NCBI GenBank assembly: GCA_963801505.1
Contig: CAWDEY010000011.1
Span: forward strand, 255,363-319,362
DNA from: JAOUFP01 sp963801505
GTDB lineage: Bacteria > Nitrospirota > Thermodesulfovibrionia > Thermodesulfovibrionales > UBA6898
Direction of reading: 5' to 3'
DNA length: 64,000 bases
Shown one piece after another: positions 16,467-26,186 of the stretch (the stretch's first letter is position 1; each line of letters opens with the position of its first letter). The position numbers were made by a program, and so were the translations under genes. The notes under the pieces are model-generated. The model saw only the letters and a list, made by a program, of their open reading frames with translations. It was not told where the DNA came from and searched no databases.

Positions 16467-17894
16467 TTAACAACCTTTCCTTTTGTAAGAAGATGCCTTT
16501 TTTACAAGACCGTCGGCCCATTCAGGAGAGCCGAGGGCATGCAGGTGAGTATACGTAGCCAATACGTTTTTATAGCATAATCCATCCATTTTATCTATGA
16601 TCCCCTGACCTCGTTTCATCCGGAATGATAAATGCAGTCCCTCCTTTGTTTCTCTGTCAATGACCCTCGAATAATGGAATTCATGGCCTTTCAACACTGT
16701 ACCTTTGGTATAAAACGGGTTTTCCCCTGTTATTTCCAGTATTGTATAACCATGAGCCTGCGGTTTTTTTTCGAGACAGAAGGTAAGCGGGAATATCCCG
16801 GACATAGGATATGTTTTATTTCCCAGAACAGTGCTTTCCCAAGATACATTAACCCGCCGCACTCCGCATATACAGGAAGGCCTCCTTCCACTGCATTACG
16901 GAGAGACTTCTTAAACGCAGTATTTTTTGCAAGCGCAATAGCGTTCGTCTCCGGAAAACCGCCTCCGATATACAGGGCGTCTATATCAGGAAGTTCCCTC
17001 TCCTGCATCGCACTGATCTCCACAAGCTCCGCCCCCCTTTTTTGAAGTTCCTCAAAGTTCTCAGGGTAATAAAACTGGAACGCGGAATCCCTGATAATGC
17101 CGATTCTAACAATGGGGTCGGGGTTGGGGGTTGGGGATTGGTTTTTTTCATCTTGCCATTCCCCTGATCTCAAATCCCTATGCCCTGTTTTCAGAGGGAC
17201 CGCCCCCTGTGCAATCTCCAGAATGCTGTCAAGGTCAATATACTGTCTGGCAATATCTCCGGCTCTGGACAGCGCCTCTTTTACTTCAGTATGTTCCTGA
17301 AAAGGTGTCAGGCCCATATGTCTTTCCGACAATAAATTTTCTTTGAGTTTCGGGACTGCACCAAGGACAGGTACCCTGCAGTATTTCTCTATCGTTTCCC
17401 GGATAATCTTTTCATGTCTTGCTCCGGCAATCTGGTTCAGGACAACTCCTTTTATGTCGACTTTCCTGTCGAATTTCTGTATGCCCAGAAGGACAGCAGC
17501 AGCTGTTCTGGTCATCTTGGTGCAGTCAAGCACAAGCACTACCGGGGCCTTAAGCATCTTTGCAAGTTCAGCTGTGCTGTAAGTCCCCGCAGAGTCCATC
17601 CCGTCGTAGAGGCCTCTGTTGCCTTCTATGACAGCGCAATCTGCCTTGCCGAAATGCCCCTTGAAATGAATACAGTATCTTTTCCTTGCTTATTAAAAAC
17701 GGGTCAAGGTTATAACAGGGGTTAACAGCAGCTGCCGAGAGCCATCCTGCGTCAATATAGTCTGGCCCTTTCTTGTAGGGAACTATTGACAGTCCTTTTT
17801 GACGCCATGCGGATATGAGACCGAGGGAGACGGTTGTCTTGCCTGAGCCGCCTTTAAGCCCCGCGATTATCAGCCTTGGATATCGGGATCTCAT
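16467..17894 (-). CDS. dsrN: DsrN, siroheme amidase / cobyrinic acid a,c-diamide synthase-like (two frame breaks)
   Basis: Glutamine-dependent amidotransferase that converts siroheme to siroheme amide for DsrAB. N-terminal ATP-binding P-loop GLKGGSGKTTVSLGL (residues 12-26), then KKGPDYIDAGWL and EGNRGLYDGMDSAG; C-terminal class I glutaminase domain with AECGGLMYLG holding the nucleophilic Cys. Pieces lie in three frames: one extra base at the four-T run 17680-17683 and one missing base near 16838-16840 join them into about 475 residues, the CobB/CbiA length. A G/C-rich heptameric repeat (17113-17141) encodes SPTPNPDPIV in the interdomain linker. In a dsr island DsrN is the natural assignment; a B12-pathway CbiA cannot be strictly excluded. 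Confidence 0.88.
17113..17141. repeat. Heptanucleotide repeat inside dsrN
   Basis: Seven-base steps GGGGTTG, GGGGTTG, GGGATTG preceded by GGGGTC. The same motif recurs at 30604-30672 and 62348-62419. In dsrN it is translated as a Pro/Asn-rich linker just before the glutaminase domain. Confidence 0.7.
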
Positions 17895-18084
17895 TACTTC
17901 TCCTTTTTTTATAAACAGCTATATAATTATAGCCGAGCAGCTAATTTAAGATAAAGTCAAAACAGGGCATATTGGAACTGCCATTGCATACAAAGTATAA
18001 CTATTAATCCAGAAACTGGACTCTGTAACTCAAAAGCCTTAAAATAATGCACTATGCAAATGCAATATTTTTTGCTGATGAATC

Positions 18085-18765
18085 ATGAGTAAAAAGAGGA
18101 CAGGGGAAAAACGAAAAAAAATCCACGGCTCAACTTCTGGAGGCGCAACCCGTTGTACAAGATGCGGGACATGCTGCAAAAAGGGTGGGCCATCCCTGCA
18201 CCTGGAAGATAAGATAATACTCCTTGCCGGACATATAGGGCGTGAAAGCCTGATAACCATCAGAAAAGGTGAATTGGCTTTTTTCCCCCTCAAAGAAAAG
18301 CCTGAGCCTATTGAAAAGGAGCTTGTTAAGATTGCAGGAAAGGGGAAGGGATGGGCTTGCTGTTTTTACGACGAAAAAGGATGCTCCTGCTCCATTTACG
18401 AGCACAGACCGCTGGAATGCCGTCTTCTTAAATGCTGGGACACTGTACAGCTTTTGAAAGTTATAGGCAAAAACACTATGACCCGTGCCGACGTTCTCAG
18501 TGAAGATGACCCCATCATAGGACTTATTGAGACACATGAACAGGATTGTTCTATCAGGATGGCGGAAGACCTTATTTCTGCGCTGCTTCAGAAAAATAAC
18601 GATCCGAAATCGCTTGCAAAGCTCACCTCTATGGTACACCAGGACCTGGCCATACGTTCGAGGGCCATTTCTGAATTCGGACTTTCTCTAGAAACTGAGC
18701 TTTTCCTGTTCGGCCGTCCGCTGTTTAAGATCCTGAGCGCCAGGGGATTTCAGTTCATTAAGTAA
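18085..18765 (+). CDS. YkgJ-family cysteine cluster protein
   Basis: 226 residues with the zinc/iron-chelating cysteine pattern CTRCGTCCKKGGPSLHLED (near residues 29-47), then ACCFYDEKGCSCSIYEHRPLECRLLKC (near 92-118). The family is proposed to bind a metal or Fe-S cluster; no reaction is established. It is the only + strand gene in the dsr island, convergent with dsrD, with a shared terminator between. Such genes do occur beside dsr genes elsewhere, but a direct role is not shown by sequence. Confidence 0.82.
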   Translation: MSKKRTGEKRKKIHGSTSGGATRCTRCGTCCKKGGPSLHLEDKIILLAGHIGRESLITIRKGELAFFPLKEKPEPIEKELVKIAGKGKGWACCFYDEKGCSCSIYEHRPLECRLLKCWDTVQLLKVIGKNTMTRADVLSEDDPIIGLIETHEQDCSIRMAEDLISALLQKNNDPKSLAKLTSMVHQDLAIRSRAISEFGLSLETELFLFGRPLFKILSARGFQFIK

Positions 18766-18781
18766 CTGATGCAATGAAAAT

Positions 18782-18807
18782 AAAAGAGGGGAATGTTCCC
18801 CTCTTTT
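18782..18807. terminator. Bidirectional terminator between YkgJ-family gene and dsrD
   Basis: AAAAGAGGGGA (18782-18792) pairs perfectly with TCCCCTCTTTT (18797-18807); A/T tracts flank both sides and the genes converge on it. Confidence 0.88.
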
Positions 18808-18841
18808 ATTATACTTTTTAGATACGGCCGTTCAGATCTTT

Positions 18842-19090
18842 TTACTTTATAAGACCTTTTTCTCTTAGATATTCATCACTCGGGATCTCGACAGAGCTGG
18901 CTCCGCCGCCATAGGAATACATAAGTCTTCCTACATCGATCATCAGTCTCATGGCTTTTTTAACAACATCGGCTTCGATTCCGGTTTCAGCACCGACGCC
19001 TTTGATGATATCTTTTTCTTTCAGTTTCTTCTTGCCTTTTGCTGCTAATACGAAGGCAAAAATTTTGTCTTGCAGTTCAGCTGTTTCCAT
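18842..19090 (-). CDS. dsrD: Dissimilatory sulfite reductase D
   Basis: 82-residue winged-helix protein encoded after dsrAB. KGKKKLKEKDIIKGVGAETGIEADVVKKAMRLMIDVGRLMYSYGG is the family core. DsrD stimulates sulfite reduction by DsrAB and is characteristic of reductive Dsr systems, so it points to sulfite reduction rather than sulfur oxidation. It is separated from dsrB by 89 bases containing a GC-rich hairpin. Confidence 0.95.
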   Translation of the reverse strand: METAELQDKIFAFVLAAKGKKKLKEKDIIKGVGAETGIEADVVKKAMRLMIDVGRLMYSYGGGASSVEIPSDEYLREKGLIK

Positions 19091-19131
19091 ATGCCTTACC
19101 CCCGTGATAACTTTTAATACAGTTTATAAGA

Positions 19132-19158
19132 AGGCAGCCCGCCTTGGCGGGCTGCCCT
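19132..19158 (-). terminator. GC-rich hairpin between dsrB and dsrD
   Basis: GGCAGCCCGCC and its exact complement GGCGGGCTGCC are separated by two bases. The following U tract on the - strand is weak, so it may attenuate or stabilise the dsrAB message rather than end it completely. Confidence 0.6.
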
Positions 19159-19179
19159 TGTCCTTAAATTCCTATTATA

Positions 19180-20250
19180 TTACCACTTAAATGTTGAGGA
19201 AGTCCTCAGGGTATCTCTCATGAATGTGAAGTCATCGATGGAATGGAATGTAAAATCTATGCCGGTAAGAGAGAAGAACCTCTCCCAGCCTACTCTTTCG
19301 ATCCATTCCCCGACTCTTTCATGCTTCCGTGCATTTGCTGCGTAAACTTCAACTATATGCTTTACAGCAGCAACAACCTTCGGCCATCTCGGCGGCTCGT
19401 TGGAGATATAAGGGATAACGAGCTTGGAGAATTTGGGATTGGTCCTTAAACTGCAGACCTTGCCGCCGACAACGATTGCCACACCGTCTCTCTCAGGGTC
19501 TTTGATGCTGATTGGCGGACATACGGTAAAGCAGTTACCGCAGTACATGCACTTTTCAGGGTTGATCTTGACGCTTTTCTGTGCAGGATCAGGGCTGATA
19601 GCGCGGGTAGGACAGGACCCGATGACAGTAGGAAGCTCGCACATATTTTTGAAATTTTCGTGATTTACTGTAGGGACCTTTGTATGGACCGCAACAACAG
19701 CGATATCTGAGCAGTGAACAGCGCCGCACATATTAACACAGCAGGCGACTGCCAGTCTGAGCTTGTTTGGGAGTCTCTTGGACTCAAAATATGGCATAAG
19801 CTCATCCATCATGGACTTCACGAGACCTGAGGCATCTGTACATGCGCTGTGGCAGTGGACCCAGCCCTGGGTATGGACAACGTTGCTTATACCATAGCCG
19901 ATACCGCCCATCTTGAAGCCGCGGGCAGTAAGGTCCTTCTTGAGTGGCTCAAGCTTCTTTTCATCTGATACGAGAAACTCTACGTTGTTTCTTGTTGTGT
20001 AACGGAGGTGACCGTCACAGAATTTCTCTGCGATATCGCAATGCTCACGGATTGTATCTGTTGCAATAAGTCTTGGAGAAGCCACTCTTACAGTCCAGAG
20101 TTTGTCTCCGCTCTCTGCAACATGCACCATGGTGCCCGGGGTAATAACTTCATGATATTTCCACTTTCCGTAATTTTTCTTGATTACCGGAGGCAGAAAC
20201 TGCTCAAAATTGGGTGGTCCTATATCTGTTTTTCTCTGTGGTGTTGCCAT
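19180..20250 (-). CDS. dsrB: Dissimilatory sulfite reductase beta subunit
   Basis: Catalytic subunit of the siroheme amide enzyme that reduces sulfite (356 residues). Siroheme/[4Fe-4S] ligand region: VHCHSACTDASG, then LRLAVACCVNMCGAVHCSDIAVV. A ferredoxin insert follows: CMYCGNCFTVCPPISI. The C-terminus ends IDDFTFMRDTLRTSSTFKW. Lies 34 bases after dsrA with a purine-rich ribosome site. Length and motif order match DsrB of sulfite reducers. Confidence 0.97.
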   Translation of the reverse strand: MATPQRKTDIGPPNFEQFLPPVIKKNYGKWKYHEVITPGTMVHVAESGDKLWTVRVASPRLIATDTIREHCDIAEKFCDGHLRYTTRNNVEFLVSDEKKLEPLKKDLTARGFKMGGIGYGISNVVHTQGWVHCHSACTDASGLVKSMMDELMPYFESKRLPNKLRLAVACCVNMCGAVHCSDIAVVAVHTKVPTVNHENFKNMCELPTVIGSCPTRAISPDPAQKSVKINPEKCMYCGNCFTVCPPISIKDPERDGVAIVVGGKVCSLRTNPKFSKLVIPYISNEPPRWPKVVAAVKHIVEVYAANARKHERVGEWIERVGWERFFSLTGIDFTFHSIDDFTFMRDTLRTSSTFKW

Positions 20251-20284
20251 TTTATCCTCCTTAAATTAATTAATATAATTTATT

Positions 20285-21514
20285 TTAGAATTTGTATTTG
20301 CCGGTCTTCTTCTCTTCGGCTTCTTTTGCCTTATATGAAGCGATGTCCTCTTCTGTGTAGAACATGAACGGATCTTTTCTCGGCTCCTTGATCTGCTGCG
20401 GCATAGGCGGTACTCCGATAGCCTCGAGGAAGGACCTCATGCCTTTCATTTCGATGACCTCGCCGATCCTCTCTCTCGGTTTTGCATTCTCATCCCACCA
20501 GTCCCAGATATTTCTGATAAGCTCTTTCAACTCGGTGTATGGCGGCTCAAGCTTGATAAACGGAATGACAACCCATGAAAGAAGTGAACCAACAACGATC
20601 GGGGCCTTACTTCCTATGCATATCGTTGCTCCTCTTTCACCGCTCGGCCTCAAGGCCTTTGTCATCTTGGCTATGCAGTGCATGCATCTGCTGCATTCAG
20701 CGTTGTCTATCTTCATGGCCTTGCCGTCATAGCTTATGCACTGGGTGGGACACATGTTAACAATCTCTGCATTGATGTCCATGCCGCCCTTGGCATAATT
20801 CTGGACTTCGGCCTGGTCGATCTTGATGTCGCCCTTCCATGTGCCGATAATGGACATGTCAGCTCGTGCGAGTGATGCAACGCAGTCGCAAGCGCAACCT
20901 GATAACTTAAACTTAAATTTGTAAGAGAACGACGGCCTGTGCATCTCATCCTGAAACTCCTGTGTCAGTGCATAGTTCAGACCCAGGGTGTCATAATTTG
21001 CCCATTCACAGCGGGCAGGCCCTACGCAGCAACTCGGGGTCCTGAGAGCTGAACCCGAACTACCCAAATCCCAACCGCGGGAAGAATATTCCGCAAAAAT
21101 AGTTTCGAGGTGTTCTGTCTTTGTTCCGAGGAGTACGAGGTCTCCTGTTGAGCCGTGCATGTTTGTCAGGCCGCTGCCGTATTTGTCCCAGATATCACAA
21201 ATCTCTTTCAGCGCCTTGCTGGTATAAAAGAAAGCGCTTGGCTGGTTAAGTCTCACTGTGTGAAAATGCGCAACTCCAGGGAATTCGTTACCAAGCTCAG
21301 AGTATCTTCCGATAACTCCGCCACCATAACCCAGAACTCCAACAATGCCACCATGCTTCCAGTAACCCATTTTTGTGCTGTAGCACTTTTCGAGATGTCC
21401 AACAGCGTCGTTTGCCATCTCGTTGTTCTTGGCTGCCTTCTTCATCTCAGTGACAAAGCTCGGCCAAGGACCTTTTTCCAACTCGTCAATCAACGGCGTA
21501 TTATACTTCTTCAT
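20285..21514 (-). CDS. dsrA: Dissimilatory sulfite reductase alpha subunit
   Basis: 409-residue partner of DsrB. Cofactor-binding cysteines occur in TPSCCVGPARCEW and LSGCACDCVASLARAD; the ferredoxin domain shows CSRCMHCIAKM with an upstream CPTQC. First gene of the dsrABD transcript, divergent from bamA over a 291-base spacer. AGGAGG lies upstream of the ATG at 21514. Confidence 0.97.
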   Translation of the reverse strand: MKKYNTPLIDELEKGPWPSFVTEMKKAAKNNEMANDAVGHLEKCYSTKMGYWKHGGIVGVLGYGGGVIGRYSELGNEFPGVAHFHTVRLNQPSAFFYTSKALKEICDIWDKYGSGLTNMHGSTGDLVLLGTKTEHLETIFAEYSSRGWDLGSSGSALRTPSCCVGPARCEWANYDTLGLNYALTQEFQDEMHRPSFSYKFKFKLSGCACDCVASLARADMSIIGTWKGDIKIDQAEVQNYAKGGMDINAEIVNMCPTQCISYDGKAMKIDNAECSRCMHCIAKMTKALRPSGERGATICIGSKAPIVVGSLLSWVVIPFIKLEPPYTELKELIRNIWDWWDENAKPRERIGEVIEMKGMRSFLEAIGVPPMPQQIKEPRKDPFMFYTEEDIASYKAKEAEEKKTGKYKF

Positions 21515-21715
21515 CGAATCCTCCTTCTATGAATGATTTTTGTAAGCCTTGACTTGCAAAAAATGCATGCGCCCAAAAGATTAAAACACCTATTGTCTAA
21601 TGGTCAAATAAAAAAATTTAATCTGTAAATCATAATTACTTATTCACCCGCAATTCAAATCTTCATGGAAAGCTGTTTGAACAGCAGCAGTCACGGAGAA
21701 AAGAGAGTTTTTTTG

Positions 21716-21746
21716 TTTACAATTGCACCGCTGCAAGTGCTATACT
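21716..21746 (+). promoter_or_regulatory. Candidate sigma-70 promoter of bamA
   Basis: TTTACA (21716-21721) and TATACT (21741-21746) spaced by 19 bases, in the 291-base spacer between dsrA and bamA, about 60 bases before the bamA start. The rest of that spacer (21515-21715) is AT-rich, holds the dsrA upstream region on the - strand and shows only a small GCTGTT/AACAGC hairpin near 21671-21684. Confidence 0.4.
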
Positions 21747-21805
21747 GAACGAGTTTTGTTTCATAATTTTGACCCGAATTAAAATGAATATATCTGGAGG
21801 ATGGA

Positions 21806-24047
21806 ATGCGAAAAATATCACTGCTGGTTGTCTTTTTGTTACTGGCATCCTGCAGCTTTCTGTATGCTCAGGAACTGCCGGTGGTCAATTCAATTGAGAT
21901 CAAGGGACTCAAGCGAATTGAAGAAGGGGCGGTAAAGGTAAAGCTCTCCCAGAAGATCGGTGAACCCATTTCACAGGAAAAAACCAATGAAGACATTAAG
22001 ACCATTTTTAAAATGGGGTACTTTGATGATGTGAAGACCGAGATAGAGGCCTTTGAGGGCGGGGTCAAACTCTTCTATATTGTCAAGGAAAAACCGAGTG
22101 TTGTCAGGATTGAATTCCAGGGGAACAAGGAGCTGGATGACGCAAAACTGAAGGAAAAACTCACCATAACCCCCGGTTCAATCGCTGATACCGTGCTTAT
22201 TCAGGACAATGCAGTGATCCTGGGCAAGTTTTATGAAGAAGAGGGCTACTGGCTTTCCAATATTGTGCCGGTCATAAAGAAGATATCTGATGACGAAATC
22301 AGTATTACGTATCAGATAGACGAAGGCACAAAAGTGAAGATCAAAAATATCCTGTTTGAAGGCAATAAAAATATCACTTCAAAAAAGATAAAGAAGGTAA
22401 TGGAGACAAAGGAATGGTGGCTCTTCTCTTTTGTGACTTCATCGGGATATTACAAGAAAGACCAGATGGCAGGCGACACAGAAAGAATCAAGGACCTCTA
22501 TTTTGATAACGGATATATTAAAGCAGTCATCGCTGAGCCCGAGATAACAGTCGACAAGAATAAAAAAGCCATGACTATAAACATCAGGATATCCGAAGGC
22601 GACCAGTACAAGATATCCTCGATCAATTTTACCGGCAACAAAGTCTATGACAATGAAACGATAAGGAAGAGAATAAAGCTTGTGCCGAATGTTGTGTTCA
22701 GAAAAAGCCTGCTTGAGAAAGACATGCGTTCCATCTCAGACCTCTATTCCGAAAACGGGTATGCGCTTGTTTCGGTTGTGCCAGACCTTTCTCCTGATGA
22801 GACCAATAAAACAGTTGCTGTGACCCTGAATATCGATGAGGGTGATAAATACCGGATCGGCAGGATAGAGATATCCGGCAATACAAAGACCAGGGACAAG
22901 GTAATCAGAAGAGAGATCAGACTCGCAGAAGGTGACACCTTTGACAGCTCAAAACTTAGGAGAAGCTATGAAAGGATAAACAATCTCCAATTCTTCGATA
23001 CCGTAGACCTGGTCCCCAAGCCAAAATATGAAGACAAGACAGTTGATCTTGACGTCAAGGTCAAGGAAAAGCCCACAGGCTTCCTGAGTGTCGGAGGCGG
23101 ATACAGTTCCGTAGACAAATTTATCGCAACCGCAGACCTCACGCAGGGGAACCTTTTCGGGAAAGGGCAGTACATAAAGCTCAAAGGCGAACTGGGAGGA
23201 AAAAGCTTCTTATTATGAACTTTCCTTTAAAGATCCGTATTTTCTGGATACGTCTTACGCCTTCTCTACCGGCATTTACTACACTACCCGTAACTATATT
23301 GAATATGACAAGAAGGCACAGGGCTTTTACGTAGGGCTTGGCAAGAGTCTGTCTGAATACTGGAGGGAGGATGTCTCATATAATCTTGAGAAGGCGACAA
23401 TTTACAACATGAAGCCATCTGCTTCTCCAGTAATCAAAGACCAGGAAGGCACAAAGACAACCAGCAGCATCACCCCTACAATCGTCAGAGACAGCAGGGA
23501 CAATTACGTAGATCCTTCAAAAGGCTCCAGAAATGCAGTCACCTTTACCTTCGCGGGACTCGGCGGAGACAATGCCTACATTAAAGGCTTGTTCGACTCG
23601 GCATGGTATTTCCCTCTGGGGAAAACCACCATAATGCTCAGGGGACGCATTGGTTATGCAAAAGGCATATTTAACAAAAAACTGCCGCTTTATGAAAGGT
23701 TCTATGTGGGCGGTCTGGATACAGTAAGAGGATTAGGCTTTGGAGACGGCGGCCCCAAGGACCCGGCCACCAGAGACGCGATAGGAGGCACCGAGGAACT
23801 TATATTTAACACAGAATATATTTTCCCTATTTACCCTGAGATGAAATTAAAAGGTGTCGTCTTCTTCGATGCGGGCAACTCATATGAAGACTTTAAAAAT
23901 TTCGGCAAACTGCGGTATACTACTGGCTTAGGCTTCCGATGGATATCTCCAATGGGGCCTATACGGGTTGAATGGGGTTATAATATAAAGAAGGAAAGAG
24001 GCGAAAGCTCAAGCAAGTTTGAATTTGCCTTCGGAACATTTTTTTAA
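21806..24047 (+). CDS. bamA: Outer membrane protein assembly factor BamA (frame broken once)
   Basis: Omp85 protein that inserts beta-barrel proteins into the outer membrane. Signal peptide to about residue 22, then five POTRA-like repeats each starting with an I-x-I-x-GN/G-type strand (VNSIEIKGLKRI, VVRIEFQGNKELDD, VKIKNILFEGNKNI, YKISSINFTGNKVYD, YRIGRIEISGNTKTRD). The C-terminal barrel includes VRGLGFGDGGPKDP, matching the conserved VRGF/Y barrel motif, and ends with FGTFF. One extra T near 23206 breaks the frame between GGKS and YYELSFKDPYFLD; removing it gives one protein of about 747 residues. BamA is essential, so the break is almost certainly an error. Co-transcribed with ompH. Confidence 0.93.
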
Positions 24048-24070
24048 ATGTTATTTTAAGGAGAAAAAAT

Positions 24071-24613
24071 ATGAAAAAACTATCACTGCTTTTAGTTGTC
24101 CTGATCTTGCTGACAGGAAGTCATGTCTATGCTGAAAACATCAAGACCGAAAACATCAAGATCGGATCAGTAGATCTCATTAAGGCCCTGAATGAATCTG
24201 ATGCCGGCAAAAAAGCAAAGGCAGACCTGGAGTTCATGATCAAGTCAAAACAGTCTTCTCTCGATGAAAAAGGTAAAAACATCGAGAAGATAAAAAGCGA
24301 AATAGACAAGCAGTCTTCTGTGCTGTCTGCTGAGGCCAGGAAATCAAAAGAAGAGGACTTAGAGAAGATGATCCGCGATTATCAGCGGCTCGTAAGCGAT
24401 TCACAAAATGAGTTAAAAAAGAAAGAAGGGGATTTTACCGCTGAAATCATCAAGGAAATGCGCGCCATTATTGAGAAAATAGGCAGCGAAGAGGGGTACA
24501 CCTTAATACTGGAAGGCGGCGAAGGACAGATTCTTTTTGCTAAAAAAGGGATTGACATTACTGATATTGTGATCAAGAAATATAATGAACTGAAGGCAAA
24601 ATCCAAAAAATAG
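24071..24613 (+). CDS. OmpH/Skp-family periplasmic chaperone
   Basis: 180 residues with a cleavable signal peptide (MKKLSLLLVVLILLTGSHVYA). GSVDLIKALNESDAGKKAKADLE begins the mature protein, followed by a long lysine/glutamate-rich coiled coil (about 50-125) and the C-terminal EEGYTLILEGG segment typical of OmpH/Skp. It escorts unfolded outer-membrane proteins to BamA; the gene directly follows bamA with AAGGAG before its start. Confidence 0.9.
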   Translation: MKKLSLLLVVLILLTGSHVYAENIKTENIKIGSVDLIKALNESDAGKKAKADLEFMIKSKQSSLDEKGKNIEKIKSEIDKQSSVLSAEARKSKEEDLEKMIRDYQRLVSDSQNELKKKEGDFTAEIIKEMRAIIEKIGSEEGYTLILEGGEGQILFAKKGIDITDIVIKKYNELKAKSKK

Positions 24614-24650
24614 CAGAAGTCTTCCGGAGAGTCATATGTGCTTCAGGCAT

Positions 24651-24684
24651 TAAGAAAGCCCCCTTTACAGAGGGGGCTTTCTTA
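24651..24684 (+). terminator. Terminator after bamA-ompH
   Basis: TAAGAAAGCCCCCT (24651-24664) and AGGGGGCTTTCTTA (24671-24684) are perfect complements with a six-base loop. Confidence 0.88.
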
Positions 24685-24735
24685 ACATACAGCACCGGGA
24701 GATCAGTTAATAACTTATTGAGATAATAATCCAAG

Positions 24736-25758
24736 ATGAAGCTGAAAGATTTTGCCGAAATAGTTAAAGGAGTTGTCCATGGCGATCCTGAGATTGAGAT
24801 TTCCGGGGTCTCAGGGATAATTGATGCGCACGAAGGGGACATAACCTTTGTCTCGTCGGCAAAATATCTTAAGCAGGCGGGGCAGAGCAAGGCATCCTGC
24901 ATTATCGTAAAGGAACTGCTGCCTGACATCAAAACAACACAGTTGCTCACCTCAAATCCCTATTTTACCTTTGCAAAGGCAATAGAATGTTTATATCCTG
25001 CCCCGTCTTATCAGCCAGGCATCAGCGAGAAGGCGATAATTTCCAGCCGTATCCGGTTTGGCAAAGGCGTCTCTGTTTCCCCCTTTGTATACCTGTCCGA
25101 TGACATTTCCATCGGTGACAATACGGTCATCCTGCCGGGAGTTTTTATAGGCGAAAAAACCGAGGTCGGGAAGCACTGCATCATACATCCCAATGTAGTT
25201 ATCCGTGAAGGTGTCACAATCGGAGACAGGGTCATTATTCATTCCGGCACTGTAATAGGCTCTGATGGATACGGGTACACCTTCGAGAAGGGTGAGCATT
25301 ACAAGATTCCCCAGGTTGGGGGTGTAATCATAGAAGATGATGTGGAGATCGGGTCCAATGTTTCTATCGACCGCGCGACTATAGGAAACACTATTGTAGG
25401 CAGAGGCTCTAAAATAGACAACCTGGTACAGATAGCGCACAATGTAAAAATCGGTGAAAAGTCCCTGATTGTGTCCCAGGTGGGCATAGCAGGCAGCACG
25501 GAGATAGGAGATTTTGTCGTACTTGGAGGACAGGTCGGGGTTGCGGACCATACCACAATAGCCTCCGGCACTATGGTGGGCGCCCAATCAGGAATCACGG
25601 GCCAGATTTCAAAAGGCAAATATTCCGGCAGTCCTGCCATACCACATGTCACCTGGCTCAGGGCGCAGGCATTATTTGCGAAACTGCCGGAAATATACAA
25701 AAAGATAATAGACCTTGAAAATAAAATAAACAATTTGGAAAAGGGGGATTCGGCATGA
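24736..25758 (+). CDS. lpxD: UDP-3-O-(3-hydroxyacyl)glucosamine N-acyltransferase
   Basis: Third enzyme of lipid A synthesis; adds the N-linked acyl chain. 340 residues: N-terminal LpxD domain with ISGVSGIIDAHEGDITFVSS, then a left-handed beta helix of hexapeptide repeats (for example VILPGVFIGEKTEVGKHC), with GYGYTFEKGEHYKIPQVGGV and the catalytic histidine in IAHNVKIG. Its stop overlaps fabZ. Opens a four-gene lipid A operon. Confidence 0.96.
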   Translation: MKLKDFAEIVKGVVHGDPEIEISGVSGIIDAHEGDITFVSSAKYLKQAGQSKASCIIVKELLPDIKTTQLLTSNPYFTFAKAIECLYPAPSYQPGISEKAIISSRIRFGKGVSVSPFVYLSDDISIGDNTVILPGVFIGEKTEVGKHCIIHPNVVIREGVTIGDRVIIHSGTVIGSDGYGYTFEKGEHYKIPQVGGVIIEDDVEIGSNVSIDRATIGNTIVGRGSKIDNLVQIAHNVKIGEKSLIVSQVGIAGSTEIGDFVVLGGQVGVADHTTIASGTMVGAQSGITGQISKGKYSGSPAIPHVTWLRAQALFAKLPEIYKKIIDLENKINNLEKGDSA

Positions 25759-26186
25759 TGGACATAAACGAAATAATGCAATACCTGCCGCACAGATATC
25801 CGTTTCTTCTTGTCGACAGGATCATCGACCTGCAGCCGGGAAAAAGCATAACAGGCATAAAGAACGTTACCTTCAATGAGCCTTTTTTCCAGGGACATTT
25901 TCCCGGACAGCCTATCATGCCCGGTGTGCTGATCATAGAGGCTATGGCACAGGTTGCTGGTATTGCCGCCTTCAGTTCCGGCATGGAAGGGAAAGCTGTA
26001 TACTTCATGAGCATTGAAAAAGCGAAGTTCAGACGCCCTGTTGTGCCTGGTGATCAGCTCAGACTTGAAATCAAGGTCCTGCAGCAGAGGGGCAATGTCT
26101 GGAAGTTTTCGGGCGCTGCTACAGTAGAAGGCAAGGTCGCCTCTGAGGCGGATTTCACCGCCATGGTCACAAACAAGGAGATATAA
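25755..26186 (+). CDS. fabZ: (3R)-hydroxyacyl-[acyl-carrier-protein] dehydratase
   Basis: Hotdog-fold dehydratase of fatty-acid elongation, 143 residues. LPHRYPFLLVDRI near residues 11-23 holds the catalytic His, and FNEPFFQGHFPGQPIMPGVLIIEAMAQ near 45-71 holds the second active-site residue (Glu). Placed between lpxD and lpxA as in many Gram-negatives; starts overlap in both directions. Confidence 0.97.
   Translation: MMDINEIMQYLPHRYPFLLVDRIIDLQPGKSITGIKNVTFNEPFFQGHFPGQPIMPGVLIIEAMAQVAGIAAFSSGMEGKAVYFMSIEKAKFRRPVVPGDQLRLEIKVLQQRGNVWKFSGAATVEGKVASEADFTAMVTNKEI

Noticed and set aside
7050..21514. Reverse (sulfur-oxidising) Dsr pathway
   Set aside because: dsrD is present and no dsrL is seen within the island; DsrEFH-like genes alone are not enough. 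Kept only as an open question.
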